A stretch of 64,000 bases of DNA from Trichoderma breve (lineage: Eukaryota; Ascomycota; Sordariomycetes; Hypocreales; Hypocreaceae). Of the stretch, positions 34,750 through 47,099 are shown one piece after another (position 1 is the first letter of the stretch; every line of letters begins with the position of its first letter). The stretch is taken from positions 1,133,501 through 1,197,500 of the forward strand of contig NW_026611594.1 in assembly GCF_028502605.1 (NCBI RefSeq). The letters are read 5' to 3'. The position numbers were made by a program, and so were the translations under genes. The notes beneath the pieces are model-generated. The model did no database searches, was not told the DNA's origin, and saw nothing but the letters and a program-made list of their open reading frames with translations.

Positions 34750-36092
34750 ATGGGTAGCAAGGAAGCCCCAACCTGGCTGGAGAAGCTCGAGGAGCAGCGT
34801 AAGCCCCCCTCGTACAGTCTACGGCGAGTGACGCATTCAAACTAATCGCAATCTCAGTCAATGTCGATGTCGACTGGATGGACCCCGAATACATCAAGTC
34901 TATGCCCATAAAGCCGCACGACCAGACGAGCAACCAGCTGTGGGTAGACATCCAGCTCCATCATCCTTCCAACGCCGACCTCCTAGTTGAAACGGCGAAG
35001 GAGCTGAAGGATAAAGGCTGGTTGGCTATCTACACTAGAATGGTATATCAAACACTGTTGAAGATAAATGAAAAGAGTAGTGGCTAATAATGTGATTAAG
35101 GCGGTTTTGATGTGCAAGAAGAATATCGATCTGATCCAAGGCCGTGTCCTGCTCCAAACCCTCCCTTCCAAAGCATACGACATGCAAGCGACTCTCGACC
35201 ACGCCCGACTGTATGACCAGGAGTTTGCAAGAGCCAATATTGGCCGGGACAGATACTGCATCAAGATCCCGTCCACTGGGCCAGCCTTGAATGCGGCCAA
35301 GATTCTGAGCGCCGAGGGCATTCCCACATTGGGAACGGCACTGTTTGGTCTTCCGCAGGCCATTGCCTGTAGCCAGGCAGGCATGCTATACATCAGCCCA
35401 TATTTCAACGGTTCGTTGAAAGCTCTTAATATTTCATGGATAATATGTAACAAAAGCTAAGAGTCATTCAGAAACCCGAGCCCATGACGATCTATCTCTC
35501 TGGCCCGATGTCGAAGACCCCGCTACCCAGCACCCCATGAGCGCCCGAGTCTTTCAAATCCTCGAAACATATAGACGACTGTACAAAGAGACTGGAAAAG
35601 AGCAGCCACTTCTCAAGAACGCAAGGTGAGATACATATACACAGTCTGTTACTTCTAAACATGAACTCGATTGGCTGACTGCTCCCGATTAGCTTCATCT
35701 CTGCTAAAGAGGCCATGGCAGCTGGTGAATTGGGCTGCCACTCCGCTACAATCTCCCATACAGTCTTGGACCAGCTTGCGAAGCTCAAATATGATGGTAC
35801 TAAGCAGCCTGGCGAAGGCACGCCCAAGCCGGTCCATGTGTACAAGAACCCTCCTCAAACTCCTGAAAGGCTCCGCAAACTCGCCAATATTGATCCTCTT
35901 GCCGCCGCGGAGTGGGATGGCAAGCTGGCTAGCACTGACATTGACTACCTCGCCAACGGTGGAGAAGAGCTGGCTAAAGCGATTGCTGCTGACCCCATCA
36001 CCAAAGAAAGGTTGGCGATCGCTCTTGAGCTCTTTACAGGAGGCGAAAACAGGAGCAAGGACAAGATCGACGCGGCAGTTCGGGCCTTGTAA
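34750..36092 (+). CDS. Transaldolase-family protein, divergent
   Basis: Transaldolase moves a dihydroxyacetone unit between sugar phosphates through a Lys Schiff base in the pentose phosphate pathway. Five exons: 34750-34798, 34858-35042, 35101-35410, 35472-35625 and 35693-36092, 365 residues. The probable Schiff-base Lys lies in YCIKIPSTGPAL (near 134), where the classical enzyme has a KIPST or KVPAT box. DIQLHHPSNADLL at the N-terminus differs from the usual VVADTGDF strand, and the sequence is longer than the standard protein of roughly 325-335 residues. This suggests a paralogue, perhaps for another sugar phosphate or for secondary metabolism, rather than the housekeeping enzyme. The C-terminus is rich in Ala, Glu and Lys. 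It is convergent with the bHLH-like gene 92 bp away. Confidence 0.85.
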
Positions 36093-36184
36093 GAGCGTCT
36101 ATGGCGTGCCGAACGCTGCCGCGCGTATGTATGCGGAGTTGTAGGGAGGCGGGCCGATCTTCTTAAAACTATGAGTAGCAAAGT

Positions 36185-37106
36185 TCAACCAGTATAAATA
36201 TATGTGTCGTTGTGAAATGTCGACGGATCTGCCATGTGCATCATTGATGTGTTGAATCGTAAAGCCTCATTTTCAAGGTTATTGTTTGCCATGTCGTAGG
36301 ACATTGGCAGGTGTGTGTAAGATGGCGATTTCGGAGGCGCGTTGGTGTTATAACCGGTAGTCAGACCCAGTGAATTTGGCATGGTGAAATCCATCTCGGG
36401 CGACATCCATGGAATGTCCATGCTCATTGACGTTGATGGAAGGTCTACCTCAACTGCTTCATTCAAGACAGGCTCAGTTGTGAGGTCATGGTCCGTAGCT
36501 ACAAATGAGGACTGCTCTTCTAGATATAGCGATCGGCTTCCAGCTCCGCGCTCATTGTTGGCCCCGATAGAGATGGATGAAACGCCGGTCCTTAGCATGG
36601 AGGCGCTGGCCTCGTCTAATATAGGTATTGAAGTAGCAGTTTCCGGCTCTTCCGCTGTAACTCGAGCCTGGTGAACCTCAAGCCCAGCGTTCAACCGCCA
36701 TGTATTCAGCTCGGAGAGGAGATCGTCTCGTTCGGCTACCAGGCGATTGATCCTCTGAAGAGAGTCCGCAATCTCCTTCTGCTCGGCCTTGTGCAGCGCA
36801 ACGCTTTGGTCAATAACAACGTGTTTAGACAGGCGGTTAGGATCCGTAGATCGAAGCGACGGTATGAGGCTCGCAAGAGTCTACCTCTACGTTAGCTGGG
36901 CACACAAGAGACACAGAATCCAAACTTACCGTCAGCCGCTCCTTGAAAGCCTCTCGTCGTGATCGCTCAAATACGCGATGGGCTGCGCGATCATCCGCAG
37001 TCCAGTTTCTGATGCGTTTCTTCTTATTTCGATCGGGCGACGAGGGAACCGCCGTCGAGTTGGACTGGTCTGCCATGGGAGGCGAAGTGTTGTCCGTCGA
37101 TGACAT
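36185..37106 (-). CDS. bHLH-like transcription factor
   Basis: Predicted nuclear regulator of 290 residues. Minus-strand exons are 37106-36930 and 36880-36185; the intron ends at AGGTAG, which yields the continuous stretch ERLTTLASLIPSLRSTDP. The basic region is RAAHRVFERSRREAFKERL (about 42-60), then helix 1 (TTLASLIPSL), a loop, helix 2 beginning RLSKHVVIDQSVALHKA, and a leucine-rich extension (EIADSLQRINRLVAERDDLLSEL) like a bHLH-zipper. The rest is low in order, rich in Ser, Met and Pro, as in activation domains. This domain type occurs in short fungal bHLH proteins. A longer frame upstream of 37106 exists but the chosen ATG precedes the conserved part closely. Targets unknown. Confidence 0.8.
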
Positions 37107-37982
37107 ACTGATGTATTGTGGCGAATATCGCACCGAGAACCGAGAGAGCGGAAGCAGGAGATCCAGCAAAGAGTGCTGCCGGCGATTCTTTCGGCCAAGC
37201 TGAAGCTATTTCGTCTCTTCAAGTACCCGTGAGAGACCAACGGCTGCGTCTACGAGGACAAACATCCGAGCATCGTGAGCTGACAAAGAGGGGAAGCTTG
37301 GAGTTGAGTGGCGACTGGAGGCTGGGGCTCGATGATTTAGCGCCCATGTGCTCAGTCGCTCAGGTGCTTCAGCGCTTCTAGCGGCCGCTTTTTAAGCTCC
37401 GATGGGAATCTGGGGTGCATGAACCGCTAAGCCCACACTGGCGAGGGACCTGTGGGAAAAGAGTCAGCTGATCACAGTCACGATGGGTAGCAAACACATG
37501 AACAACAGGAGACATAAGTCTCTGGAGCGTGAGATTTTGCTTGCCAGTTGTGCTATTCGAGGGCACTGAGACGAATAAGCGTAAATATAGTAAGTCTGGT
37601 AAAATAGCATGAAGATAACGAGTGCACCAACAACAGCTTCATTCAACGAAGATGGACGTGTACAGTATGGCCACTCAGATCACCAATTCTCAATCGGTGA
37701 GATGGGGCAATTCAACATTCAAATTATTTTTTTCTCTTTACTAGTAAATCTAATAACAGTTCTACAGCAAGCAAGCAACGCAACAACATGAAGATTACAA
37801 GTACACCCAGGAGCTTCGTTCAACAAGGATGGAACATGTACAATATGGCCGCTCCGACTCATTGATTCTCAGAGAGTAAACAGGAGCAGTTCAATAGTTG
37901 AGTAGATTTTTGGTGCTTGATTCAGCCATGTACATCATGCCTATCCCTATTCAAAAACGCCGTTTCCATACACAATCCCTAA
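37107..37982. other. Intergenic, no gene seen
   Basis: Promoter of the bHLH-like gene and 3' flank of the next minus-strand gene. Two related segments (ACAACAGCTTCATTCAACGAAGATGGA at 37628-37654 in part, and GAGCTTCGTTCAACAAGGATG near 37810) look like diverged copies of one another. No coding support. Confidence 0.5.
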
Positions 37983-40516
37983 TCATCGCAATACGCTCAT
38001 GTCCCCTTGGTACCATCCAGGAATATCCGTCCCAGTCATTTCCATCCCGCCAAACCCACCCATTCCGCCCAGTCCGCCCAATCCTCCAAAGCCAGTATCC
38101 AAGTTCATGCCTCCAAAATCTTCCGCATTCATAAAATACGAAAGCCAGTCCGTCGACATAAAGGAGTCGAGCGTTGTACTTGGGTAAGGGAACTCGGCAT
38201 TCATGGCCGGTGAGCCATCTGGCATGGAAAGCCCCAAATGCAAATCTGCTTCTCCGTGTGATACGCCGGAAGACACAATTCCATCTGCCGAAGCGATAAG
38301 TCCGTCTCCTGAAGCGGCAATATTGTCTCCGTAAGTGCTGCTGCCAGCCTGAGATGAGATGCTGGTGCCATCCGTCATGCCCACTGATGCTGGGCCACTA
38401 CCAGGCTGAGGGTCTGATGAATTAATCAGGGGCTGCAACTTGGGATATTCTGGTCGTGGAGAGAAGCGCCTCATGGTTGCCGTAAATATTCGGTCCAGGA
38501 CATCGCGGCTTCGCTTCGCCTCGGGCCAATACTCTCCTGTCGCACTGAGAACGTCCGACGCCGCCTTTAGAGAGGTGGTCAAGCAGTCAAAATTGACCTG
38601 GTCAGCAATGCCTTCTGGTGTCCAGACGCAGTAGAAGATGGTCATGATGCATAAGAATAATGAATGGACAGTCAGCCAGCCATACCGCAGCTGATTATCG
38701 GCGTAGAGTTTTGCGTAGAGTTTGCTGCAGGTAATGGCGCTGGTAAAGCATTCGCCCAGGGCTGCCTTTGATGGTTGTTTGAACAGGGGATTTGGGCGAA
38801 GCATAAGCATCATCAGCTCATGATATCTAATCTCGCAGAGATCAATCAGGTAGAACGTGCGCTCGCCCTCGGCGTGTCTAGGAATATCTTGTCGCCACTT
38901 TCGCAGGCGGCTAATCATGTCTGTCCGCCACGCCGTTACATCGTTAATGGCCGGAGTCATGTAAGGCGGATAGAATCGATCCGTGCAAAACAGAACAGTC
39001 TTGATTTCGGAGCTGAACCTCGCCCATTTGAAGAGATGAATTGCGCTTGACATGGTAGTAAAGCTTCCAGGAGGCTTCGTCGAGGGTCGCACACCTTCTT
39101 CGGTCAAATCATCATCATTAACATCCATGGGTAACTAGGTAGCCGCGGTGTTAGTAAATAAGAAAAACAGCCCTGTCAATTCTCAAGGCCACAATCTTTA
39201 CTTACTCTTAAATCACATTGCTCGTCAAAGAATCCCAGAGGCCGGCCCATAATTGTGCATAGCTGTCGATTCATGGTGTATGTGCACCAGAAGATTCGCG
39301 TGCGGAGTTCCACTTGGAGAGGGTTGAAATGGCGGGGGTTCCGGACATCACGGTGCAAACCCAGCTCCAAGCATGACGCCAATGAGTGGTAGTGGAGGGT
39401 CCATAGATTTAGTCCAGACGATGGGTCGTGAAGGGTATACATCTCCAATAGCAAAAGACACTGGACTGTGGCGAGTGACGGCGTCCTAAAGACAGTATCT
39501 AGACGCTGCAGGGCTGAGGCATAATAACCTTCACCCAGCATGTGCCGCCTCGAGCGACGACCGTAAATTGTGGCACCGACAGCCAAAACCATGAACGCTT
39601 GGAACTCCTCTAGCGCATCCAGAGTCTCCCCATTGTAGAGTTTGTGGAGGATGGCATGGTGTGAGGGCTCGTGGAGGAAGGGGAACTGTAGGTGAACGGA
39701 GTCGAAATAGATTTGGGTGAGGAACATGGTTTGTCTCTTGTCATTTGGGAAATCCTTGGCTTGCAAGTCGACCAGGTCTCCAGGGAGGAACACATCGTCA
39801 TCGTCGCATCCATTGCCGCGAAGGTTTACTGTCTCGATATCTGCAACATGTGCTAAGCCCGCAAGCACGAACTTGGTGAAGAAGAGGCCGCTGGAGGGTC
39901 CCAGGTAACGAAGGTCAGAGCCACCTGAGATGGATATCAAGCCTATCTGCTCTGTGAGCTCATGCGGCGAAGTCTCCTCTGGGGAGTCCTGCGAGCCCTG
40001 CCGCTGTCCACGCTCAACAGCCGATGAATGAGCTCGCGATGGCCGCCCCGGCCCGGTGGTGAGGTCGACATCTGGACATCTCTCACGAACAACAGACTCT
40101 AGCCACGCTACTCGCGACTCAAGTTCAGTCAAGTAGCTGTAAGGGTTATACAAGGTCAGCTCACTGCAAATGCAGGTACATGATGAACCTTGATCCAGCG
40201 TCTTACTTTCGAGGTATTTCACGAGAAGTGCCGCCATCGACACATCGAACACCGGCCTTCTGACAGCCTGAGCATGATGGCAGAACACCGTCACACTGGA
40301 TACAGCATGTTAGTGAGTGAAAATCGGTGCAAAATGGCCGCAACGAGTACGTCAAGGGCTCGGTGTACTTGCCCGAATCTTTCTCTTTTGACATCTCACA
40401 CACGCTGCGCTTATGCGAGCTCGGGTCCTCGCTCTTCGGTGAGGCTGAGGGGCGAAGTTGGCTGGCTGCGAGTCGCGATCCGGGTTCGAGGAGCTTGGAC
40501 TGGTCTTTGGCTCCAT
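37983..40516 (-). CDS. Zn2Cys6 transcription factor with fungal-specific middle domain
   Basis: Nuclear regulator of 771 residues. Minus-strand exons: 40516-40373, 40295-40207, 40136-39206 and 39134-37983. The zinc cluster (Cys39, 42, 49, 56, 59, 66) reads CVRCQKRKIRC in its first half and is interrupted right before the third Cys by an intron with a GC donor (GCAAGT at 40372) instead of GT. A short coiled linker (YLTELESRVAWLESVV) follows. The fungal-specific domain spans about residues 210-480 (FPFLHEPSHHAIL, LGLHRDV, RIFWCTYTMNRQL, GRPLGF). The tail is disordered with Gly-rich repeats (FGGLGGLGGMGGFGG) near the end. An upstream in-frame start is possible at 40624. Targets unknown; no strong link to neighbours. 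Confidence 0.9.
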
Positions 40517-41442
40517 TCCGGGAGTTTTATTTAGTGGAAATCTGAGATAATGCAACCAACTCTCATCCGAGAGATGTGTCTTAGACTTAGAATTCCGTTT
40601 TTTTTGGGTATGAACCAGCATCAAAGGTCTTATGCGGATCAGATGCGGAGCTTACGGAGCATTATTATCAAGCAGAGCAAAGTCGAGAGTCACGTGAGTG
40701 TGAACGTCAGATTGACTCTAGCCCGCTGCTGGTTTGGTTATTTTGTATGACGGACTCATTTTTGCCGCGTGAGCATTTGTCAGCCTGCCTAGAGGCCAAT
40801 GGGCTTTACCGGGGCTATTTCAAGCTTCAAGCAGCCATTGAGAGGAATGTGACGGCACGTGGTTTCTAGCATGCCGGTACTTCTTATCTTGGGCGTTCGT
40901 ATCGAACTACTGCAGACGGATTACGCTGTATAGTAATCCTCTAACCCGCCGCCGACGACAGCTCCTTGCTAGGCATCAGGGTGATGATGCACATGTGCGG
41001 TGTTTTTCTACAGTTGGTTTCAGTACGCAGAATCTACACATGCACATTAGGTACTTTCAAACATCTGCCGAGTGCCTCGTAGAGACTACCTTCATGCGGT
41101 TTATTACATCATGCTTCCAAAGTACCAAAAAACATGTGTAACATTTCAATCAGGTTGTAAGACGACGTCTGGATATCAGAGCCATAAATTGACAGGTAGG
41201 AAAAGACCCACAAACGGTGCCAATCAGCATCTCAAGGCAAAAATAGAATAAACTCAAGTTTGCTTTCTAAAGTTTCTATTGATCGCCTAAATGTCTATAC
41301 CCAACAAGAGTCTAATATCTAACCCCAATCTAGTCTATCCCAGGCATCCTCCGCTTGACTAAGTTTTTCATTACATCATTACTAGAAGAGTGCATATTTC
41401 GTGTTCTGTTGTCTCTTCATATCCGCCAATCAATCGTCCCTC
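40517..41442. other. Intergenic, no gene seen
   Basis: Promoter of the Zn2Cys6 gene and 3' flank of the alcohol dehydrogenase. Short frames only. Confidence 0.55.
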
Positions 41443-42571
41443 TTAGTTCTGGGCAACCAGAACTGCACGGTATCGCACATTGCCCTCAGTCAGTCTGCGC
41501 ATGGCATCGCTCATGCCAGTCTCGTTGAGAGGGAACTTCTCGATCTGGGGAGTGATCTTGTGCCGAGCGCAGAACTTGAGCATCTTGCGCATCTCAGAAG
41601 TAGAAACAACAACTGAGCCCTGGATGCGGATACCCTTGAGGGCGACGTAGAACATGGTGATCTTGGAAGGGTTGAAGTCGACAGTGAGGGGGTAGATGGA
41701 GCTGTTGGGGGCCATTAGAGGGACGAGACTAGAAAGTAGATTGTCAGTACTAATTATGCGATACTAGCGGTGCTTATATGTGAAAACTTACGCCTCGTAG
41801 TCAACCTGGGCACTGCCACAGAGGAGAAGGTGGTTGATGGGCTCCATCTTGCCCTCAAACTTCTCGCCCTGGCGGAAAACGTGGAACTCCTTGGCACCAT
41901 ACTTCATGGCCTCCTCGCGCTTAGACTCGCTGCTGGAAAGAACGACAACGTGGCAGCCCATGGCGGCAGCCATCTTGATGGCAATGTGGCCGAGACCGCC
42001 AATGCCCATAACGGCAACTCGGTCAGTGGGCTTGATGCCATATTGGTCGAGAACAGTCCAAACAGTAGCACCGCCGCACATCAGGGGAGCAGCATCAGCG
42101 GGGTCGATTTCGTCGGGGATCTGGAAGACGCATCGGGCGTCAACAACAGCGCCGTGTGAGAAGCTGCCGGTGTCGGTATCAGCGTTGCCGTAAGCGACGG
42201 CGTTGGCGCAGTACTGGTCCCAGCCTTGAAAATCATTGTTAGCAATGGTTTGCAGATTCGCATTGGCCTTGCGTGTACTTACCAGTCAGGCACTCCATGC
42301 AGTTACCGCAAACTTGGCGGATGTATCCAAATCCAACGACATCGCCAACCTTGAAGCCGGTGACATTGGGGCCGAGCTCCTTGACTCTTCCGATACCCTC
42401 GTGTCCAAGAGTGATATCGGCGTGTCTGAAGTGAAGGTCTGTGCCGCAAACACCGGAGTGTGTCATCTCGATGAAGACATCGTTGGGGCGGAGTGTTCTG
42501 TTAACAGTCTTGCGAACGGGGGTATCGCCCTCAGCTCCGCGGTAGACGTCAAAGGTAACTTGGCTGCTCAT
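41443..42571 (-). CDS. Zinc-dependent alcohol dehydrogenase (medium chain)
   Basis: Oxidises or reduces alcohols and aldehydes with NAD(P), cytosolic. Minus-strand exons 42571-42283, 42224-41792 and 41728-41443 give 335 residues, near the usual 340-350. Catalytic zinc ligands: Cys42 in HSGVCGTDLH, His57-Glu58 in TLGHEGIG. The structural-zinc loop has CGNCMECLTGWDQYC, split by the first intron. The coenzyme loop is GIGGLGHIA, followed by SSSESKREEA; an SSS rather than an Asp after the second strand suggests NADP. FSHGAVVDAR and DAAPLMCGGATVW are typical of the cinnamyl-alcohol/YahK-like branch. No partner gene is adjacent. Confidence 0.93.
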
Positions 42572-43915
42572 TTTGGATGTGGTTGAAATGTTGTTGTGAG
42601 ATATTTTTGTGTTTATTTTGTTTGTCGTGAAACTGAAAGAATTCAAATGCTGAGTGTCGAAGTTGCTTTTCTATTGTATTGTATTGTATTGTAATGCTGA
42701 TTGTGTTCTGGATGATGGAAAGTTGCTTTGAGGAGCAGACCCACGGCTCTTTAATACTTTCATGGTCGATCAACAATTGCAAGCCAGTCCCGATAATCTG
42801 TCCCCAACAACGAGAAAAAGAAATTAATTACAAAGTTGCTTCGTAATACCTCGGAGTTCTCTCCGTCTTAATGCACCTATTTCGAGATACCGGAAGATCC
42901 CACCGACGGAAGGAGTTCCTTGCCCACGGATTGTCCCGCCTGCGAAAGACAGAATGAGTTTAGCGTCAAGCATTTTCTGCTTCTAGAAGGTTTTTGGAGC
43001 GGTCTGATTGGACCTCTTCCTTCTATCAGAGCGTTTTGTGGGGCGCTTGATTCGTTAGTGACATCATGTCCGACGCCCCGCTTATCTCATCACCGAATGC
43101 AAAGTTTGTGGCCAATGGAAGAGATTTCACAATGCCATCATGGTCTGTTCAGGGAGGCGGTATTTCTTTGCAAAGGTCTCGAATCTCAACGGATTATTAA
43201 TTTTACAATATGTAGCTTAGACTCTCTTTGCCTCAATCAAACCGGGTTCAACATGGCAAGCGAGCTGGAGAAAGGGGCACAGTTGAGCCGACTTTGGCTC
43301 TCATTTCAGCCCTTCATGCAAATGATGGAGCATTACACGACTTGTTTTGCACTCCTCGATGATCAAAATAGCTGCATACTACTATTGATATATGGACACG
43401 TAAGGATGTGGCCAAGCTATTACGCGTAAATAATCATACATATAATCATATTAATGTTACAATCAAGCGTTTCGGAGTAGGTGTAGACCCATTTAGTTAG
43501 CCATTCAGTACTCAGGGCCCCTTGCATGCATTTCAGGTGGAATCTCAAAGACATGGATCGAAGATGGACGAGGTTACCTGTGGAACAATACAACTTTTTA
43601 ACTCATACTTTTGTATCGTGTTATACATACAATCAACATTAACAGGGTAGCAGATGGCTCCATACTACGGAGTATTAGTCCCGCGATTGCCACTCCGTAT
43701 TGCGAGCCGAGGTAGAACAATGAGCGGGTCAAATCGAATATTATGAGGGATAGACGTAGAAATGAGCTTCGTCAGGGGCAAAAATAAAAAATTAGGAGAC
43801 ACAGTAAAGAGAATTCTACCTCAAATCGGGGCATCCAAAGAAGGAGTGTACTCCGTGTTGTCCATAGAGATATACTTGCACGCAATCCAGTATTCGGGGT
43901 TTAGGGTAGTCTAAG
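42572..43915. other. Intergenic, no firmly supported gene
   Basis: An open frame at 42920-43429 has no ATG near its start and no recognised domain. The region includes the dehydrogenase promoter. Confidence 0.5.
42672..42691. repeat. TATTG microsatellite in the dehydrogenase promoter
   Basis: Four perfect TATTG copies about 100 bp upstream of the start codon of the minus-strand alcohol dehydrogenase. Read on the gene strand it is CAATA repeated, so it contains CAAT-like words. Confidence 0.85.
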
Positions 43916-44104
43916 ATGGTCTTGCTTCAAGATCTTGATCGGTTCCTCCGTCCTGATCCACCACCTGGCCCACCCGGCAGAGCTCAGCCGCGTTTTAGTT
44001 CTAATGATGAGCAGCTTAGAAGACTGCGGGAGAGAGATTTATTTTTCATGAAAATTGCAACGTCACAGGCTTTTTTCCTAGAGCTTCAAGAATGCATGCA
44101 ATGA
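43916..44104 (+). CDS. Possible small protein (62 residues), unknown
   Basis: ATG-initiated single frame encoding a Pro-rich N-terminal part (RPDPPPGPPGRAQPRF) followed by a charged amphipathic stretch (NDEQLRRLRERDLFFMKI) and a short tail. The composition is protein-like and the frame stops 58 bp before the convergent Zn2Cys6 gene. No homology known to me; could be a gene fragment or chance. Confidence 0.28.
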   Translation: MVLLQDLDRFLRPDPPPGPPGRAQPRFSSNDEQLRRLRERDLFFMKIATSQAFFLELQECMQ

Positions 44105-44161
44105 TTGATTGAATTGACAACTCTTCGCAAATGTAATATTAGAGCCTCACTACCTAAGCGA

Positions 44162-46519
44162 CTAAAAGTCAAAGTCTTCTGGAGAAAGCTCTTCAATGCC
44201 TGTCATCAAGTCGCTGCTCATATCGGTCAGGACGCTCCAGCCAGGGTCCCATTCCATCGCTGCCGAGGCAAGATAGGATGCTGACTCGTCCTGAGTGGAT
44301 GCCACCTCTTCCGCCGCTGCAAACCCGCCGAAGTGGCCCCGGTCAAATCCGCGATGGCTGATATATTCCAGCGAAAACCCGTCCAGGCTCCATGGATTCT
44401 CTACGACTGGGTTGTTGACTGTCTGATTCTGATCCGTGGAGTTGTAAGGAGGCGGAGGAGGCACGTCCGTTTCGTCGAGGTTATGTCCGACCGGCTGAGA
44501 CACATGTCGGACATCCGTGCGGCGAGACCGCTTGCGGATGACTGCTCCGAAGTACGGGATGACCACTTCCCGACTTTCGTCCGCCGTCTCGGGGTCGTTC
44601 AGGCTCAGCATTTGAAGCACTTTTCGACACTGCGCCGCGACTTTGCAGTTGTTTTGAACCTCTTCTCCAAGTAAAAGTCTGTCAGTAGTGGCCACCAGCT
44701 CCAAATCTTCATCTACACTGGACGAGCGACCTGCTGCGCTGCAGTGGAAGGTGCTGATAAGAAGAACAACGGCGGCAGTGAAGCACGCGAAATCTGTTGT
44801 CTTGCATTCGAACAAGCAGCAACCCGATTTATTTTTGCAGCGCAAGAGCCGATATCTCCTTAAAATCTGCTTGGCTGCTTCGATGCAGGCCGTTCTGCTA
44901 AAGTAGTGAGGGGAGCTCGCTGCCGGCTCTACTAAGAAGGGCAAGTGAAGGAACAGCTTGACCCAGAAGAAGTAGAATTGTTGCAGCAGCAGCTCTCTGA
45001 ATTCGCTTAGCTCTACTCCTTGCAGTTGGAAATTGTCCATGCTTTCCGGAATAGACCACCATTCTTCTGGCTGTGTCGACGCGACGGACGAGAGCTCTTC
45101 ATCCAGCTCCATCGCCTTCGCAAAAGAAGGCTTGCCATCAGTCATATTGCGGTCAATAATCTTTCCACTGATAATAGCGCATCTGAGAACAAAGTAAAAT
45201 CCTTGACCCATTCCAGCCGCTGTGAGAACAGACTGGTAATGGTTGTCGTTTAGCACGTACGGTAAGCCAAGTAGCATACTGCAGAATCTATCGCCGTGGT
45301 AAACGGCACACCACAGTCTCAGCTCCGTCCGGGAGTAGTTTTTTCCACAGCACAGTCCCTAATCCCAAGTCAGATAAATTTGTTCATGGTTTCGACACGG
45401 ATTAGAACAAGTACACACCATCAGTTGCGTTGCAGAAGCACCCTTTCTCCATACAAGCCAAGCTCTCTTGGGCTGACCGCAATCGGTGTACGATTTTGCA
45501 AGTAGTATAAGGCATTCTAGGCCCTCTATAGTTGCCGTATAGTTGATGTCTGAGATGATAAGGTCGTCCACCAGAGTATACAGATGGCGATGCTTATTCA
45601 AGCTACGGGCAAACGCAATTGCAAGAGCGCCAATATCTGCTGGGTTGCTGCTTGTATATGTTCGCTTGGCAAAGGCCTCTATCGTTTGAGAAGGGGCCTC
45701 AGAAATAGCATATGCCTTTGAGCGGAAGCTGTCCCACCACGACCCATGTTTGGTAAGAACAGACATGATGGCGTCATAGCTTGGTAGCATTGAACGAATA
45801 GTAGAGCATACGTATGCAGACTTGCTTTCAAACGGTAGTAGGAACGGAGGGTACAGCTTCTGCTCTCTGTCTAAGAGTTGGTTATATGTTGAGCTGCCAT
45901 AGGCTGCCTGTAGTGTAGGAGAGCCGCTTTCCCCATTCTTCCCCGATGCTGAGAGCTTTGTATACACCGTTAGCCTCCACAATGACCGTAGATACACATC
46001 ATGATGCCTATCTTTAAGCTTACCTTGGCATCCACAAGCAGAGACACGATTGGGGCATAGTTTGCCCTCTCTGCCGCAAGGACATCTGACGTCTCGGTAT
46101 CTCCACTGAACTTGGGAGGCTGGTCCGCGGATATCCCATTTCGGCCTTGGAATGCCTTCCCATTGGTAGGCTGTTTCCGCGGCAGACTAGGCTTTGATTC
46201 TGAAATGCCGACTTCCTCGTAGCCCTGCTCGATGCAGCGGCCGTCACGCGATTTACATAGGACGCAGACAGGGTCGCCAGGAGGATACACACAGCGAGTC
46301 TTGCGTCGTCGGCCTTGATAATAGCAATGATGAGCATCAACATTTACAAGCTCCTTAACAGATATCTTCGTAATGAAGACGGCCTGCATGTACCCTGTAC
46401 AGGCACATGGAGACGCAATGCATGGACTTACATTCGGTGCAACTTCGGGTTCCCTTGCGCATCTTCCGCACTCGATGTGGAAGCGGGTTCGATATCGACA
46501 CACCTAAGGGATCTTCCAT
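44162..46519 (-). CDS. Zn2Cys6 transcription factor with fungal-specific domain
   Basis: Nuclear regulator, 703 residues. Minus-strand exons 46519-46432, 46313-46024, 45955-45419 and 45358-44162. The zinc cluster has Cys at 27, 30, 37, 46, 49 and 56 (CTECRRRKTRC, then CVLC, GRC), with the long 8-residue middle loop VYPPGDPV; an intron splits the second Cys codon. The fungal-specific domain is evident from RLWCAVYHGDRFCSMLLGLPY onward. The C-terminal part has a poly-Pro run (DVPPPPPYN) and an acidic Trp-containing end (SDLMTGIEELSPEDFDF) like an activation domain. It is head-to-head with an SDR gene (580 bp between starts), an arrangement often seen for a regulator and its target (inference). 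Confidence 0.9.
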
Positions 46520-47099
46520 GTCGGACGAATGGCAACAAAGCTGCCTGGAATCAAAATTCCGTAAATACGACTCGGCGGACAAACTCAACTGCAACCCAGA
46601 GAGATGGATTGATCCTGTTTTGGTGCGTGAAATGAGGAGCAAATCATCTTGTCCGTGGACGAAGCCTTTATTGATGCTTCGTCCGCTCACGTGATCGGAC
46701 GACGGTCTCTTCACCAGCTGGGATGCATGTCAGCTTGGCGTCTAATCGTTTCTTGTCCGGCTGTTCGTCCAGAGCATATGTCGAACTAAGTCTTGCCTAT
46801 CTCCGGATTTAGCGGCATGGCGTCACGGAGCGTTGATGCGCCCCGAAGAGAATAGTAAACATGAGTGGACAAAAATTCAGAGACGGGCCTATGCGCCAGG
46901 ACGAAGGAACATGAAATATGTATATATATATGGCCTTCGGTGCTCAATTCGAAATGAAGTTTACCATCACAATCTTCACACAAAAACGGCAATTACAACA
47001 GCAACAGTAACAAGCAACTCACAACTTCTCTTCATCGAGACTTATACACTTTCAACGCCTTTTACTCTATAAACAGCATTTCTTCACATTCACATCAAA
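46520..47099. promoter_or_regulatory. Shared divergent promoter of a Zn2Cys6 regulator and an SDR gene
   Basis: 580 bp between the two start codons. It contains CACGTG at 46688-46693 followed directly by ATCGGACGACGG with two CGG-type triplets, and a TATATATATA run at about 46919-46929 that could serve the SDR gene. Confidence 0.5.

Noticed and set aside
42920..43429. 169-codon plus-strand frame
   Set aside because: No ATG at its start, no recognisable domain and no splice support; composition is not convincingly protein-like.
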